Source: Roseiarcus sp963759955
GTDB lineage: Bacteria; Pseudomonadota; Alphaproteobacteria; Rhizobiales; Beijerinckiaceae
Length of the DNA stretch: 64,000 bases
Assembly (NCBI GenBank): GCA_963759955.1
Contig: CAVXCA010000052.1
Coordinates: forward strand, 34,226 to 98,225
Reading direction: 5' to 3'
The notes beneath the pieces are model-generated. The model was not told the origin of the DNA and ran no database searches. It was given only the letters and a program-made list of their open reading frames with translations. The position numbers and the translations under genes are program-made. The first letter of the stretch is position 1, and the number at the start of each line of letters is the position of its first letter. Shown here piece after piece: positions 47,226 through 56,108 of this stretch.

Positions 47226-48434
47226 TCAGACGCGTTCGATGATGGTGGCGGTGCCCATGCCGCCGCCGATGCACAGGGTGATGAGGGCCGTGCTCTTGCC
47301 GGTTCGCTCCAGTTCGTCGAGCGCCGTGCCGAGGATCATCGCGCCGGTCGCGCCGAGCGGATGGCCCATCGCGATCGCGCCGCCGTTGGGGTTGACCTTG
47401 GCCGCGTCGATGTCGAAAGCCTGCATGAAGCGCAGCACCACCGAGGCGAAGGCCTCGTTGACCTCGAAGAGGTCGATGTCGGAGATTTTCATCCCCGAGC
47501 GCGCGAGAACCTTCTTGGTCACGTCGACGGGCCCGGTCAGCATGATCGCCGGCTCCGAGCCGATGTTGGCGAAGGCGCGGATTCTCGCCCGCGGCTTGAG
47601 GCCCTTCCTGGCGCCGGCTTCCTTCGAGCCGATGAGCACGGCGGCCGCGCCGTCGACGATCCCCGAGGAATTGCCGGCGTGGTGGACGTGGTTGATGCGC
47701 TCGACCTCGGGGTGCGCCTGGACGGCGACGGCGTCGAAGCCGCCCTGCTCGCCCATCATCACGAACGACGGCTTGAGGGAAGCGAGCGACTGCATGTCGG
47801 TCGAGGGGCGCATGTGCTCGTCGCGGTCGAGCAGGGTGAGGCCGTTGACGTCGCGAACCGGGACGATCGACTTGCTGAAGCGCCCGGCCTGCCAGGCCGC
47901 GGCGGTGCGCTTCTGCGACTCGACGGCGAGGGCGTCGACGTCGTCGCGCGAGAAGCCGTATTTGGTGGCGATGAGGTCGGCCGAGACGCCCTGCGGCATG
48001 AAATAGGCGGGAATCGCGAGGGAGGGATCGACCGGCCAGGCGCCGCCCGAGGCGCCGATGCCGACGCGGCTCATCGATTCGACGCCGCCGCCGATCGTCA
48101 GCTCATGCTGCCCGGCCATGATCTGCGCCGAGGCGAAATTGACCGAATCGAGCCCCGAAGCGCAGAAGCGGTTGATCTGCACGCCAGGAACGCCGTCGCC
48201 CAGGCCCGCCGTCAGCGCGCCCATGCGCGCGATGTCGCCGCCCGCTTCGCCCACGGGATCGACGCAGCCCATCACCACGTCGTCGATCTCGCCGGCGGCG
48301 AGGTGGTTGCGCTCCTTGATCGCCTTCAGGGCGGTCGCGGCGAGATGAAGCGTCGTCGCGGTGTGCAGCGAGCCGTCCGGCTTGCCGCGCCCGCGCGGCG
48401 TGCGGACGTGATCGTAGATGAAGGCGTCAGCCAT
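47226..48434 (-). CDS. Acetyl-CoA C-acyltransferase (thiolase)
   Basis: This 402-residue thiolase cleaves 3-ketoacyl-CoA to acetyl-CoA and a shortened acyl-CoA. The nucleophilic Cys is in INRFCASGLDSVNFA, the catalytic His in NGGAIAMGHPLGATGA, and the second Cys in LITLCIGGGMGTATI. The start is MADAFIYDHVRTPRGRGKPD. GAGGAG precedes the ATG. It is transcribed ahead of the hydratase/dehydrogenase gene and behind a GFA gene and an acyl-CoA dehydrogenase gene, forming a fatty-acid degradation cluster. Confidence 0.94.
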   Translation of the reverse strand: MADAFIYDHVRTPRGRGKPDGSLHTATTLHLAATALKAIKERNHLAAGEIDDVVMGCVDPVGEAGGDIARMGALTAGLGDGVPGVQINRFCASGLDSVNFASAQIMAGQHELTIGGGVESMSRVGIGASGGAWPVDPSLAIPAYFMPQGVSADLIATKYGFSRDDVDALAVESQKRTAAAWQAGRFSKSIVPVRDVNGLTLLDRDEHMRPSTDMQSLASLKPSFVMMGEQGGFDAVAVQAHPEVERINHVHHAGNSSGIVDGAAAVLIGSKEAGARKGLKPRARIRAFANIGSEPAIMLTGPVDVTKKVLARSGMKISDIDLFEVNEAFASVVLRFMQAFDIDAAKVNPNGGAIAMGHPLGATGAMILGTALDELERTGKSTALITLCIGGGMGTATIIERV

Positions 48435-48455
48435 GGGGGTCTCCTCGAAAAGGGG

Positions 48456-48926
48456 TCAGAGATCGTGATCGGGATGCTGGCGGCTGCCGGCGTCCGTGAT
48501 TTTGTATTTGGCCATCCAGACCTTGGATTCCGTCGCCGGCAAGTCCGCGAGATGGGGGAACCAGGGCAGCATCGACTCGACGCCCAATTGCTCCGTCGGC
48601 GGAACCTGGGCGGGTTCGTCGAGGCTCCCTATCGTGACGCTGACATGGTCGCGACCGTCCATCCGGTAGGACAAAGGCGTGCCGCAGGCCGAGCAGAATC
48701 CGCGTTCGGCGATGGCGGAGCTGCGGAACGTCGACAGCGCGCCGCGCGTGAAAACGAGGTTCTTCCGGCGAACGGCGAAGAACGCCATGAAAGGCGCGCC
48801 GCCCGCCTTCTGGCACATGCGGCAATGGCAGAGGCCGGCGTATTCCGGCGCCTGATCGACGCGGTAGCGCACGGCGCCGCATTGACAGCCGCCGGTCAGA
48901 CCCGCGCGCGCTTTGTCGGCGTCCAT
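48456..48926 (-). CDS. GFA-family zinc protein
   Basis: A 156-residue CENP-V/GFA-domain protein with zinc-binding cysteines in GGCQCGAVRYRV, CHCRMCQKAGGAPF and FCSACGTPLSYR. Its activity is unknown, as for most of the family. It sits inside the beta-oxidation cluster between the acyl-CoA dehydrogenase and thiolase genes, all on the minus strand with gaps of 21-34 nt, so it is probably co-transcribed. It differs in sequence from the GFA protein at 26.5 kb. Confidence 0.9.
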   Translation of the reverse strand: MDADKARAGLTGGCQCGAVRYRVDQAPEYAGLCHCRMCQKAGGAPFMAFFAVRRKNLVFTRGALSTFRSSAIAERGFCSACGTPLSYRMDGRDHVSVTIGSLDEPAQVPPTEQLGVESMLPWFPHLADLPATESKVWMAKYKITDAGSRQHPDHDL

Positions 48927-48960
48927 TGGCTTGTCCCTCCCCGGCGCCGTCGCCCGCTCT

Positions 48961-50751
48961 TCAGAACGCCGCCGCGGGCAGCGCCATCAGCGTTTCGGCG
49001 CCGCTCGAAATGCGCGCGAGATGCGCGCCGGCCTCGGGCAGGATACGCGCGTTGAAGAACTTGGCGAGCGCGAGCTTGGAGTCAAGCGCCTCGGTGCTCG
49101 TCCCCTTGGCCTGTCGCGCGAGCACCGCCTTGGCGATGCGCGCCCACATATAGCCGAGCGCCGTCAGGCCGAAGAGATGCATGTAGTCGGTCGAGGCGGC
49201 GCCGGCGTTGTCGGGATTCCCCATCGCGTGCATCATCAGCCACGTCGTCGCCTGCTGCAATTGCCCGAGCGCGGTCTTGAGCGGCTGCAGATAGGGCGCA
49301 AGCGCGGCGTCCTTCTTGTTCTCGGCGAGAAAACTGGAAATCTCGCCGAAGAAGGCGGTGATCGCGCGGCCGCGGTCTTTCGGCAATTTGCGGCCGACGA
49401 GATCGAGCGCCTGCACGCCGTTGGCGCCCTCGTAGATCATGGTGATGCGCGCGTCGCGCACGAACTGCTCCATGCCCGATTCGGCGATGTAGCCGTGGCC
49501 GCCGAGCACCTGCTGGGCCTTCACCGCATTGGCGAAGCCGAGGTCGGTGAAGACGCCCTTGATCACCGGGGTGAGCAGGCCGATGCGATCGTCGGCGACG
49601 CGCCTGGCGGCGGGGTCGGGCGATTCGAGCGCCTCGTCGGCCGAGAGCCCGACCCACAGCATCAGCGCGCGCGCCGCTTCGTTGAAGGCGCGGATTTCCA
49701 TGAGCATGCGCCGCACGTCGGGATGCACGATGAGCGGATCGGCGGGCTTGCCCGGCTCCTTGGCGCCCGTCAGCGCGCGCCCTTGCAGGCGTTCCTTGGC
49801 GTAGGCGGCGGCGTTTTGATAGGCGACCTCGGAGAGGCCGAGGCCCTGCACGGCGACGCCGAGCCGCGCCGCGTTCATCATCACGAACATCGCGGCGAGG
49901 CCGCGATTCTCTTCGCCGACCAGCCAGCCCTTGGCGCCGTCGTAATTGAGCACGGCGGTCGAATTGCCGTGAATGCCCATCTTGTGCTCGATCGAGCCGC
50001 AGACGACCGCGTTGCGCGCGCCCAGCGACCCGTCGTCGTTGACGAGCGTCTTCGGCACGAGAAAGAGCGAAACGCCCTTGGTTCCGGCCGGCGCGCCTTC
50101 GATGCGCGCGAGCACGAGATGGATGATGTTCTCGGCCAGATCGTGCTCGCCGGCGGAAATGAATATCTTCTGCCCGGTGATGGCGAAGGCGCCGTCGCTC
50201 AGACGCGTCGCCTTGGTCTTGAGGAGGCCGAGGTCGGTGCCGCAATGCGGCTCGGTCAGGTTCATCGTGCCGGTCCACTCGCCGGTGGTCATCTTTGGCA
50301 GATAGATGCGCTTCAGCGCCTCGCTGCCGTGGAAATCCAACGCGGCCGCCGCGCCGTTGGTGAGGCCGGGGTACATCGCGAAGGAAAGGTTGGCCGCGAT
50401 CACGTATTCGCTGAGCGCGACGGCGAGGAAGTGCGGCAGGCCCTGGCCGCCGTAGGCGGGATTGCCCGCCAGGCCGACCCAGCCGCCCTCGACATAGGCT
50501 TTATAGGCCTCCTTGAAGCCCTTGGGCGTCGCGACATTCCCGTCGGCGTCGCGCGTGCAGCCTTCCTCGTCGCCGGAACGGTTGAGCGGCTGCAGCACTT
50601 TCTCGGCGAACTTGCCGGCCTCGCTCAGCACCGCCTCGACGACGTCGATGTGCGCCTCGGCGAAGCGCGGCAGATTGCCGTAGCGGTCGAAATCGAAGAC
50701 GTCCTTGAGCAGAAACAGCGTGTCGTCAACCGGCGCTTTGTAGCTGGGCAT
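48961..50751 (-). CDS. Acyl-CoA dehydrogenase (long form with extra C-terminal domain)
   Basis: A 596-residue flavoenzyme, about 200 residues longer than simple acyl-CoA dehydrogenases, with the FadE5/DmdC-type C-terminal extension. The start MPSYKAPVDDTLFLLKDVF is typical of this clade. FAD and substrate segments are GTMNLTEPHCGTDLG, AITGQKIFIS and GGHGYIAESGMEQFVRD. The catalytic Glu is in IYEGANGVQALDLVG. It introduces the trans-2 double bond in the first step of beta-oxidation. It heads the minus-strand cluster with the GFA, thiolase and fadJ-like genes. Confidence 0.94.
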   Translation of the reverse strand: MPSYKAPVDDTLFLLKDVFDFDRYGNLPRFAEAHIDVVEAVLSEAGKFAEKVLQPLNRSGDEEGCTRDADGNVATPKGFKEAYKAYVEGGWVGLAGNPAYGGQGLPHFLAVALSEYVIAANLSFAMYPGLTNGAAAALDFHGSEALKRIYLPKMTTGEWTGTMNLTEPHCGTDLGLLKTKATRLSDGAFAITGQKIFISAGEHDLAENIIHLVLARIEGAPAGTKGVSLFLVPKTLVNDDGSLGARNAVVCGSIEHKMGIHGNSTAVLNYDGAKGWLVGEENRGLAAMFVMMNAARLGVAVQGLGLSEVAYQNAAAYAKERLQGRALTGAKEPGKPADPLIVHPDVRRMLMEIRAFNEAARALMLWVGLSADEALESPDPAARRVADDRIGLLTPVIKGVFTDLGFANAVKAQQVLGGHGYIAESGMEQFVRDARITMIYEGANGVQALDLVGRKLPKDRGRAITAFFGEISSFLAENKKDAALAPYLQPLKTALGQLQQATTWLMMHAMGNPDNAGAASTDYMHLFGLTALGYMWARIAKAVLARQAKGTSTEALDSKLALAKFFNARILPEAGAHLARISSGAETLMALPAAAF

Positions 50752-50886
50752 CTCGAGATCCGCGAGTAAGGGAAAAAGGCGATCCGCGGCGATCGCTGCA
50801 ACGTCCGCCGCGGAACATGGTTCATATATGAACTATACCCTGATGCGACGCAAGCGAAAATTATTCGTCGCAGACTCGACCGGGTC

Positions 50887-51105
50887 TCAGGCCGTGTGGC
50901 GATCGAGGCGTTTGAGGACCGCTTCGGGGTCGGCGTAGGCTTCCTGGAGGTCGACGCTCCAATAGCGCAATTCGTCGAGCGGGATCGGAACGCCGGTGAC
51001 GGCGCAGCGGACGAACGCTCCCGGGCGGATGACGCGAATGTCGCCGTCGAGATATTGAACTTCCGCCTCGACCGCGGCGGCCGGGCGCTTTTCTTGTTTG
51101 TTCAT
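50887..51105 (-). CDS. DUF2093 family protein
   Basis: A 72-residue protein with VQYLDGDIRVIRPGAFVRCA, then VTGVPIPLDELRYWSVDLQE and AYADPEAVLKR. This matches DUF2093, a small conserved alphaproteobacterial family of unknown function. The family core begins shortly after the ATG at 51105, chosen over an in-frame start 66 nt upstream. There is no signal peptide or membrane helix. It is isolated on the minus strand. Confidence 0.88.
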   Translation of the reverse strand: MNKQEKRPAAAVEAEVQYLDGDIRVIRPGAFVRCAVTGVPIPLDELRYWSVDLQEAYADPEAVLKRLDRHTA

Positions 51106-51256
51106 AGCGATTTCCTTCCCGACTGCGGCGATCCCGTTCCCCTCGCGCCGCGACGCCCGCGCCCCTGCCATACGCCCGCATTGGCCAAATTTCCAGAGTT
51201 GGCGGCGCCGCCGCGCTTACGATACGGTTCGAACCCCGAGGGATTGCGAGACGCCC

Positions 51257-51883
51257 ATGACGCCGAGACGATCGAGATTTTGCCTGGCCGTCGCGCTGGC
51301 GGCGGCGGCGTTCGCCTTCGCCGGCCTACCGGCGCGAAGCGACAGCGGGATCGAAAGAATCGTATTCGTTCGCCACGGCGAGAAGCCAGCCCTCGGGCTC
51401 GGGCAACTCGACTGCCGCGGCCTCAATCGCGCCCTCGCTCTGCCCAGGGTCATCGCCAAGGGCTACGGCAAGCCGAACGTGATTTTCGCGCCCGATCCCG
51501 CCCAGGAAAAGAAGGATGCGGGCGTCTCCTATGATTATGTGCGGCCATTGGCGACGATCGAGCCGACGGCGATTCGCTTCGGCATGCCCGTCGACGCCCA
51601 CATCGGTTTCTCCGACGTCGCGGCGTTGCAGGCCGCGCTCGAAGACCCAGCGAGCCGCAGCGCGCTGATCGTCGTCGCCTGGGAGCACAAGATCATCGAT
51701 GTCGTGGTGCGCAATCTCCTCGCCGCGCACGGCGGCGACGCGAGCGCCATGCCGGTCTGGGCCAACGACGACTTCGACAGCGTCGACGTCGTGACGATCG
51801 ATTGGAGCGGGCCGAAGGAGCGGGCGACGTTCGAGCGCGCCAAGGAAGGACTCGACGGCCAGAGCGACGCCTGCCCATTTTGA
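51257..51883 (+). CDS. Periplasmic histidine phosphatase superfamily protein
   Basis: This 208-residue protein has a signal peptide (SRFCLAVALAAAAFAFAGLP, cleavage near ARS at about residue 28). A phosphoglycerate-mutase-like fold follows: the catalytic RHG is in IVFVRHGEKP, and the second catalytic His and Glu are in VAWEHKIIDVVV. Members of this branch are secreted phosphatases of unknown substrate. The ATG at 51257 is used because it gives the signal peptide. It stands alone, convergent with alr. Confidence 0.87.
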   Translation: MTPRRSRFCLAVALAAAAFAFAGLPARSDSGIERIVFVRHGEKPALGLGQLDCRGLNRALALPRVIAKGYGKPNVIFAPDPAQEKKDAGVSYDYVRPLATIEPTAIRFGMPVDAHIGFSDVAALQAALEDPASRSALIVVAWEHKIIDVVVRNLLAAHGGDASAMPVWANDDFDSVDVVTIDWSGPKERATFERAKEGLDGQSDACPF

Positions 51884-51911
51884 ACGCGCGCGAGAACGGC
51901 CCGCCGTTCGC

Positions 51912-53042
51912 TCACGCGTCGACGACGCGCCTGCCGTATCGCGCCCCGAGGCTGGTCAGCACGGTGTAGCCGATCGTTCCCGACCGCGCCGCGAATTCGT
52001 CGACGCCGATCTCCTCACCCAACAATTGCGCCAAGTCGCCTGGCCGGGCCGCGTCCTCGGGGACATCAGTGACGTCGGCGATGCAGAGGTCCATCGACAT
52101 CCGCCCGACCAGCTTGCAGCGCCGCCCCGCGACGACGACCTCGGCGCCCTCGCGCCCGTCGACGGCGCCGGCGCCGCGCGGCAGGCCGTCCGCGTAGCCG
52201 GCGAGCAGGGTCGCGAGGCGCGTGCGCCGGCGCGCCGTCCATTGGCCATTGTAGCCGCAAGCCTCGCCCGCCTCGATCCAGCGCGTCTGCTGGATGGCGA
52301 TATCGAGGGTCACGACCGGCTTCATCGGGTTGGCGCGGCCCGGCGTCGGGTTGCCGCCGTAGAGCGCGTAGCCCGGCCGCGCGAGATCGAAAATCGGCCG
52401 CGCCGGCAGGAACAGGCCGGAAGAATTGGCGAGCGAGGCGGCGAGCGAGCGATACGCCGCATGCGCCTCCTCGAACCGCGCGATCTGGACCGCGTTGAGC
52501 GGATTGCCCGGCTCTTCGGAGGAAGCGAAGTGGCTCATCAGCAGATCGGCGCCGGCCGTTCCGCCGCAGCGCGCCGTCGCGGCGTGCAATTCGGCGAGGG
52601 AGGCGAAGCCGAGCCGGTTCATGCCGGTGTCGATGTGCAGCGCGCAGGGCGGCGGCGCGGCCTGCGTCGCGGCGAACGCCGCCCAGCGCGCGAGCTCCTC
52701 GGCGCTGCCGATCGCCGGCGCAAGGCCGAACGCGGCGTAGTCGGCTTGCGGATCGGCGCCGCGCTGCAAGCCGTTGAGCACGTAGAGGCGCGCGTCCGCC
52801 TGGGGCAGGACGGCGCGCGCGCGCCGCCCTTCGGAGAGATGGGCGACGAAGAACGTGCGGCACCCCGCAGAATAGAGCGCTTGCGCGACGATCTCGATGC
52901 CGAGACCGTAGCCGTCGGCCTTGATCACGGCCGCGCACTTGCCCGGCGCGGCGCGGCGCGCCAGCAGGCGCCAATTGTCGGCGAGCGCGCCGAGGTCGAT
53001 GGTGAGGACGCCGGGGGCGCCGGGCAAGAGCGAGGCGGTCAT
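51912..53042 (-). CDS. alr: Alanine racemase
   Basis: This 376-residue fold-type III PLP enzyme makes D-alanine for peptidoglycan. The Schiff-base Lys is in CAAVIKADGYGLGIE, the catalytic Tyr in GTIGYTVLTSLGARYGRRV, and the TIM-barrel strands CALHIDTGMNRLGF are typical. The start at 53042 overlaps the stop of the upstream PNPOx-like gene by 4 nt. Whether it is the biosynthetic Alr or catabolic DadX cannot be told; no dadA is nearby. Confidence 0.95.
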   Translation of the reverse strand: MTASLLPGAPGVLTIDLGALADNWRLLARRAAPGKCAAVIKADGYGLGIEIVAQALYSAGCRTFFVAHLSEGRRARAVLPQADARLYVLNGLQRGADPQADYAAFGLAPAIGSAEELARWAAFAATQAAPPPCALHIDTGMNRLGFASLAELHAATARCGGTAGADLLMSHFASSEEPGNPLNAVQIARFEEAHAAYRSLAASLANSSGLFLPARPIFDLARPGYALYGGNPTPGRANPMKPVVTLDIAIQQTRWIEAGEACGYNGQWTARRRTRLATLLAGYADGLPRGAGAVDGREGAEVVVAGRRCKLVGRMSMDLCIADVTDVPEDAARPGDLAQLLGEEIGVDEFAARSGTIGYTVLTSLGARYGRRVVDA

Positions 53043-53584
53043 GGCGCGCCGAGCCCGGTCGGCAAGCCGTCGATCGAGACGCGGTTCTTGCGCTGCTGGT
53101 ATTCGGCGACGCCGTCTTCGCCCTTGGCGAGCCACGTGTCGGTCAGGGTCGAGCGCTGCGCCTGCAATGTCATCAGCGGCACGCCGAAGCCGCAGGCGGT
53201 CTGCACCGAATCGACGTCGAAGACGACGACCTGCCGCGCGCCGGGGAAGGCGTCGAAGCGGCCGGCGTGCTCGCGCCACAGCGCGCTGTCCGGCGGGCCG
53301 CAACGCGCGTGGCCGAAGAGACGCAGAATCAGCGGGTTGCGGGCGAACGAGCAGAACATGACGGTCGCCCGGCCACCCGCCAGCGCGTGCGCGGCGGTCT
53401 CGGCGCCGGAGCCAGTGACGTCGAGATAGGCGCACAGCCGCGGGCCGAGCACGCGAAACGTGTCGAGCCCCTTGGGCGAGATGTTGACCCGCCCCTCGGC
53501 CGTCGCGCTGGCGATGAAGAACATCGGCTGCGCTTCGATGAAGGCGATCAGCTTGTCGTCGAGCGCTTCATGGAATTTGGACAT
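53039..53584 (-). CDS. Pyridoxamine 5'-phosphate oxidase-like FMN-binding protein
   Basis: A 181-residue split-barrel flavin-reductase-like protein. It contains QPMFFIASATAEGRVNISPKG, LCAYLDVTGSGAETAAHAL and TVMFCSFARNPLILRLFGHA, the usual order in the PNPOx-related family. It does not look like true PdxH, since the PLP-binding C-terminus is missing; the activity is unknown. Its stop overlaps the alr start by 4 nt, so it leads a two-gene transcript with the PLP-dependent racemase. Confidence 0.85.
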   Translation of the reverse strand: MSKFHEALDDKLIAFIEAQPMFFIASATAEGRVNISPKGLDTFRVLGPRLCAYLDVTGSGAETAAHALAGGRATVMFCSFARNPLILRLFGHARCGPPDSALWREHAGRFDAFPGARQVVVFDVDSVQTACGFGVPLMTLQAQRSTLTDTWLAKGEDGVAEYQQRKNRVSIDGLPTGLGAP

Positions 53585-53685
53585 CGATCGGTTCCAGCGC
53601 GCGCCCCGAGACGGTTTGCCCGGTCGGCGCGCATTTGCTAAGGGCTGCGTCGAGCCCTCTTTATCAGGCCAGCGGAAACCTCGCG

Positions 53686-54291
53686 ATGGACAAATTCACG
53701 ACATTGACCGGCGTCGCCGCGCCGCTCGAGATCGACAATGTCGACACCGACATGATCATCCCCAAGCAATACCTGAAGACGATCAAGCGCACCGGGCTCG
53801 GAAAGGGCCTGTTCGCCGAGATGCGCTACAACGACGACGGCTCGCCCAATCCCGACTTCGTGCTCAACAAGCCCGCCTACGCTCACGCCAAGATTCTCGT
53901 CGCCGGCGACAATTTCGGCTGCGGCTCCTCGCGCGAGCACGCGCCCTGGGCGCTGCTCGACTTCGGCATCCGCTGCGTCGTCTCGACCGACTTCGCCGAC
54001 ATTTTCTACAACAACTGCTTCAAGAACGGCATTCTGCCGGTCAAGGTTTCGGCCGAGGATCTGGAGAAGCTGATGGACGACGCGCGGCGCGGCGCCAACG
54101 CGACGCTCACCGTCGATCTCGCCGCGCAGGAAATCCGCGGCCCCGACGGCGGCGTCGTCAAGTTCGAACTCGACGCCTTCCGCAAGCACTGCCTGATGGA
54201 AGGACTCGACGACATCGGCCTGACGATGGTCGAAGCGCCCGCCATCGCCGCCCACGAGAAAAAGGCCGCCGCCGCGCATCCGTGGCTGTGA
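53686..54291 (+). CDS. leuD: 3-isopropylmalate dehydratase small subunit
   Basis: This 201-residue swivel-domain subunit, with LeuC, isomerises 2- to 3-isopropylmalate in leucine synthesis. Family marks are the start MDKFTTLTGVAAPLEIDNVD, TDMIIPKQYLK, the substrate-binding GDNFGCGSSREHAPWAL and FADIFYNNCFKNGILPV. The ATG at 53686 agrees with the family N-terminus. Neither leuC nor leuB is adjacent in this window. A REP-like hairpin element follows. Confidence 0.96.
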   Translation: MDKFTTLTGVAAPLEIDNVDTDMIIPKQYLKTIKRTGLGKGLFAEMRYNDDGSPNPDFVLNKPAYAHAKILVAGDNFGCGSSREHAPWALLDFGIRCVVSTDFADIFYNNCFKNGILPVKVSAEDLEKLMDDARRGANATLTVDLAAQEIRGPDGGVVKFELDAFRKHCLMEGLDDIGLTMVEAPAIAAHEKKAAAAHPWL

Positions 54292-54300
54292 GTTCGCGCC

Positions 54301-54456
54301 CCTTCTCCCGCAACGCGGGAGAAGGTGGCCGCGTAGCGGCCGGATGAGGGGTCTTGGCGGGCGTCGCGCATCGACCGAACAACGCTCACCCTAGCCCTCT
54401 CCCGCGTGGGGCGTTTGATAGAACGCCCGTCGTCCGACGGGCTATGCGGGAGAGGG
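54301..54456. repeat. Palindromic intergenic elements
   Basis: CCTTCTCCCGC-AAC-GCGGGAGAAGG (54301-54325) is followed by a GGCCGC/GCGGCC hairpin. A second unit has CCCTCTCCCGC (54395-54405) paired with GCGGGAGAGGG (54446-54456) and two inner hairpins. These resemble the element at 44849-44942 in composition (CTCTCCC/GGGAGAG) and are probably REP-like units of the alphaproteobacterial genome. They fill the gap between leuD and the transglycosylase gene. Confidence 0.65.
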
Positions 54457-54500
54457 GAATCCGCCTCGACGCCCGCGCCCGAATTGCCGATGATGGCGCG

Positions 54501-55037
54501 ATGAAACGCCTCGTTTTCGCCGCCGCCCTCATTGCCCTCGCCGCGCCCGCCCGCGCGGACTTTTCCTCCTGCGTCGCCTCGCTGCGCGCCGACGCTTCGG
54601 CCAAGGGCGTCTCGGCGGCGACGCTGGAGGCGGCGTTCGGCGGCTTGCAGCCGGACATGAAGGTGCTGGAGTTCGAGACCAGCCAGCCCGAGTTCAAGAC
54701 GCCGATCTGGGACTACATGGCGGGCCTCGTCGACGACGAGCGCGTCGTCGACGGCAAAGCGGCGATGGCCAAGAACGCGAGCGCCCTCGCCGCGGCCGAG
54801 CGGCGCTTCGGCGTCGACCGGCATGTCCTGGCGGCGATCTGGGGCGTCGAGTCCAATTTCGGCGAGGACATGGGCAAGCGTCCGCTCGTGCAATCGCTGT
54901 CTACGCTCGCCGAGGTTCTGCAAGCCAGACGCGCCAAAAAATGTGCCTGTGCGGCAAGTTCGCTGCACGCCTTGCCGGGTACCGCGAATCTGCTCCGAAC
55001 GGTCGGATTGCGCCTGTACGAAATCACCCCCTGGTAA
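54501..55037 (+). pseudogene. Lytic murein transglycosylase (MltB type), truncated at the contig joint
   Basis: This begins as a normal periplasmic lytic transglycosylase: signal peptide KRLVFAAALIALAAPARA, then FSSCVASLRADASAKGVSAA and EFETSQPEFKTPIWDYMA. The catalytic Glu is in AAIWGVESNFGEDMGKRPLV. After QSLSTLA (nt about 54,913) similarity ends and the frame reads into unrelated sequence to a TAG/TAA-region stop near 55037. The remaining two thirds of the domain are absent. The break coincides with the change from alphaproteobacterial to actinobacterial gene content. Confidence 0.85.
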
Positions 55038-55160
55038 ACTCGACTATGTAAAACCCAGCCCACTCTGATTCTGACCAGAGGAAACTGTTTGTTTTCAACG
55101 ACAGATTCGTGGCCCTTGGTTTGCTTCCTTTAGTACCACACGTTGTGTAAAACCCACGGG
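54914..55160. other. Junction sequence of lower GC with two copies of TGTAAAACCCA
   Basis: About 245 nt without a recognisable gene and clearly less GC-rich than either side. TGTAAAACCCA occurs at 55047-55057 and again at 55146-55156, 99 nt apart in direct orientation. Such spaced subterminal repeats are seen at ends of some insertion sequences (e.g. the IS21 group), but no transposase is present. This stretch links the truncated transglycosylase to the actinobacterial part. Confidence 0.5.
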
Positions 55161-56108
55161 CCGATCACTCTCTTTCTGCGGTCCGAAGATGGAGAGGAGA
55201 GGCCACCACGGCCAACACCTGGGACATCCGGCTTGAGGAATTGCCCTCGTTGCGGTCCATCGGGGTCTGTCTGGATGGCAGAGACCTCCCAGCGGCCTTG
55301 CACCCGGGCCACGTCGAGTTCGTAGGCGAGCGTGTACCGCGCGCCGCGCGCGTCCTGCGCCTGCACGACCGCGAGCACCGCGCCCACCCCCGGCGCCCAG
55401 TCCAGGTGCTGCACGGATTCCAGGCTCAGCGCCGCCGCGGGGAGCGAAACGTGCGCTTCACTCGTCAGGTCCGCCGCGAGCTCCGAGCCCGAGGCGGACA
55501 GGTAGTTGCGTAAGGCACGCCCCACGACCGTCGCGAGTGCCGGTTCATTGACTTCGCGGCAGGCGCTCCTGCGCTTGCGCCGGGCCGGTGGCCGGCCCCC
55601 CCACAAACGCGGGATAGCCATCCAGCGCCAGGCCGCCACCGGCGGTGCGCACGACACTCACCGTCAGGTACTGGAGGCCCGCGTCGTCAGTCTGCGCGGC
55701 CACCGTGTAGACGTGCTCGGGGCGGGCGGGCGCCAATTCCAGTTCGGCGCTCTCCCACCACTTCGGTCCACTGCACCTGCTGCTCGCCACTGGAGGGCGG
55801 CTGCATCCCCGCGTCCGGTTCCATCCCCGCCCCGGTGAACGACGCCAGATCATGTTCGTGGGCTTGCGGATCCGCGGCGTTCCACGTCAGGTAGTTACGC
55901 GCGAACAGCGACGCGAAGCCCTCGGCCGCGCAGGTCCGGCGGTGCGGGGCCGGCGCCCCGCGAGCACCCTCGGCGTCGCCGGCCGCGGCGGGTCGATCGC
56001 AAAGCGCGCGCTCGCCGCGAGTCCCGCGATCGCCAGCGCGCTCAGCAGATAGCGGGGCCATTCACGCGCCACGCGGATTTGCCACAGCGGGCGCGATCCA
56101 ATCGTCAC
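55158..56108 (-). pseudogene. TcpC-like conjugative-element protein, frameshifted
   Basis: Four consecutive reading-frame pieces read together as one protein: VTIGSRPLWQIRVAREWPRY and a membrane helix (LLSALAIAGLAASARFAI) at the N-terminus, then AEGFASLFARNYLTWNAADP, then ESAELELAPARPEHVYTVAA, then ALRNYLSASGSELAADLTSE through ARVQGRWEVSAIQTDP at the end. This is the pattern of TcpC/conjugal transfer proteins of actinobacterial integrative elements, bitopic proteins of the mating channel. Frame changes fall near 55,935, 55,760 and 55,580. The proposed GTG start is at 56108. The frameshifts are probably sequencing errors. Confidence 0.6.

Noticed and set aside
54395..54456. Hairpin cluster considered as an integron or phage attachment site.
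   Set aside because: No integrase, no flanking direct repeats, and the composition matches the other REP-like element of the same genome.
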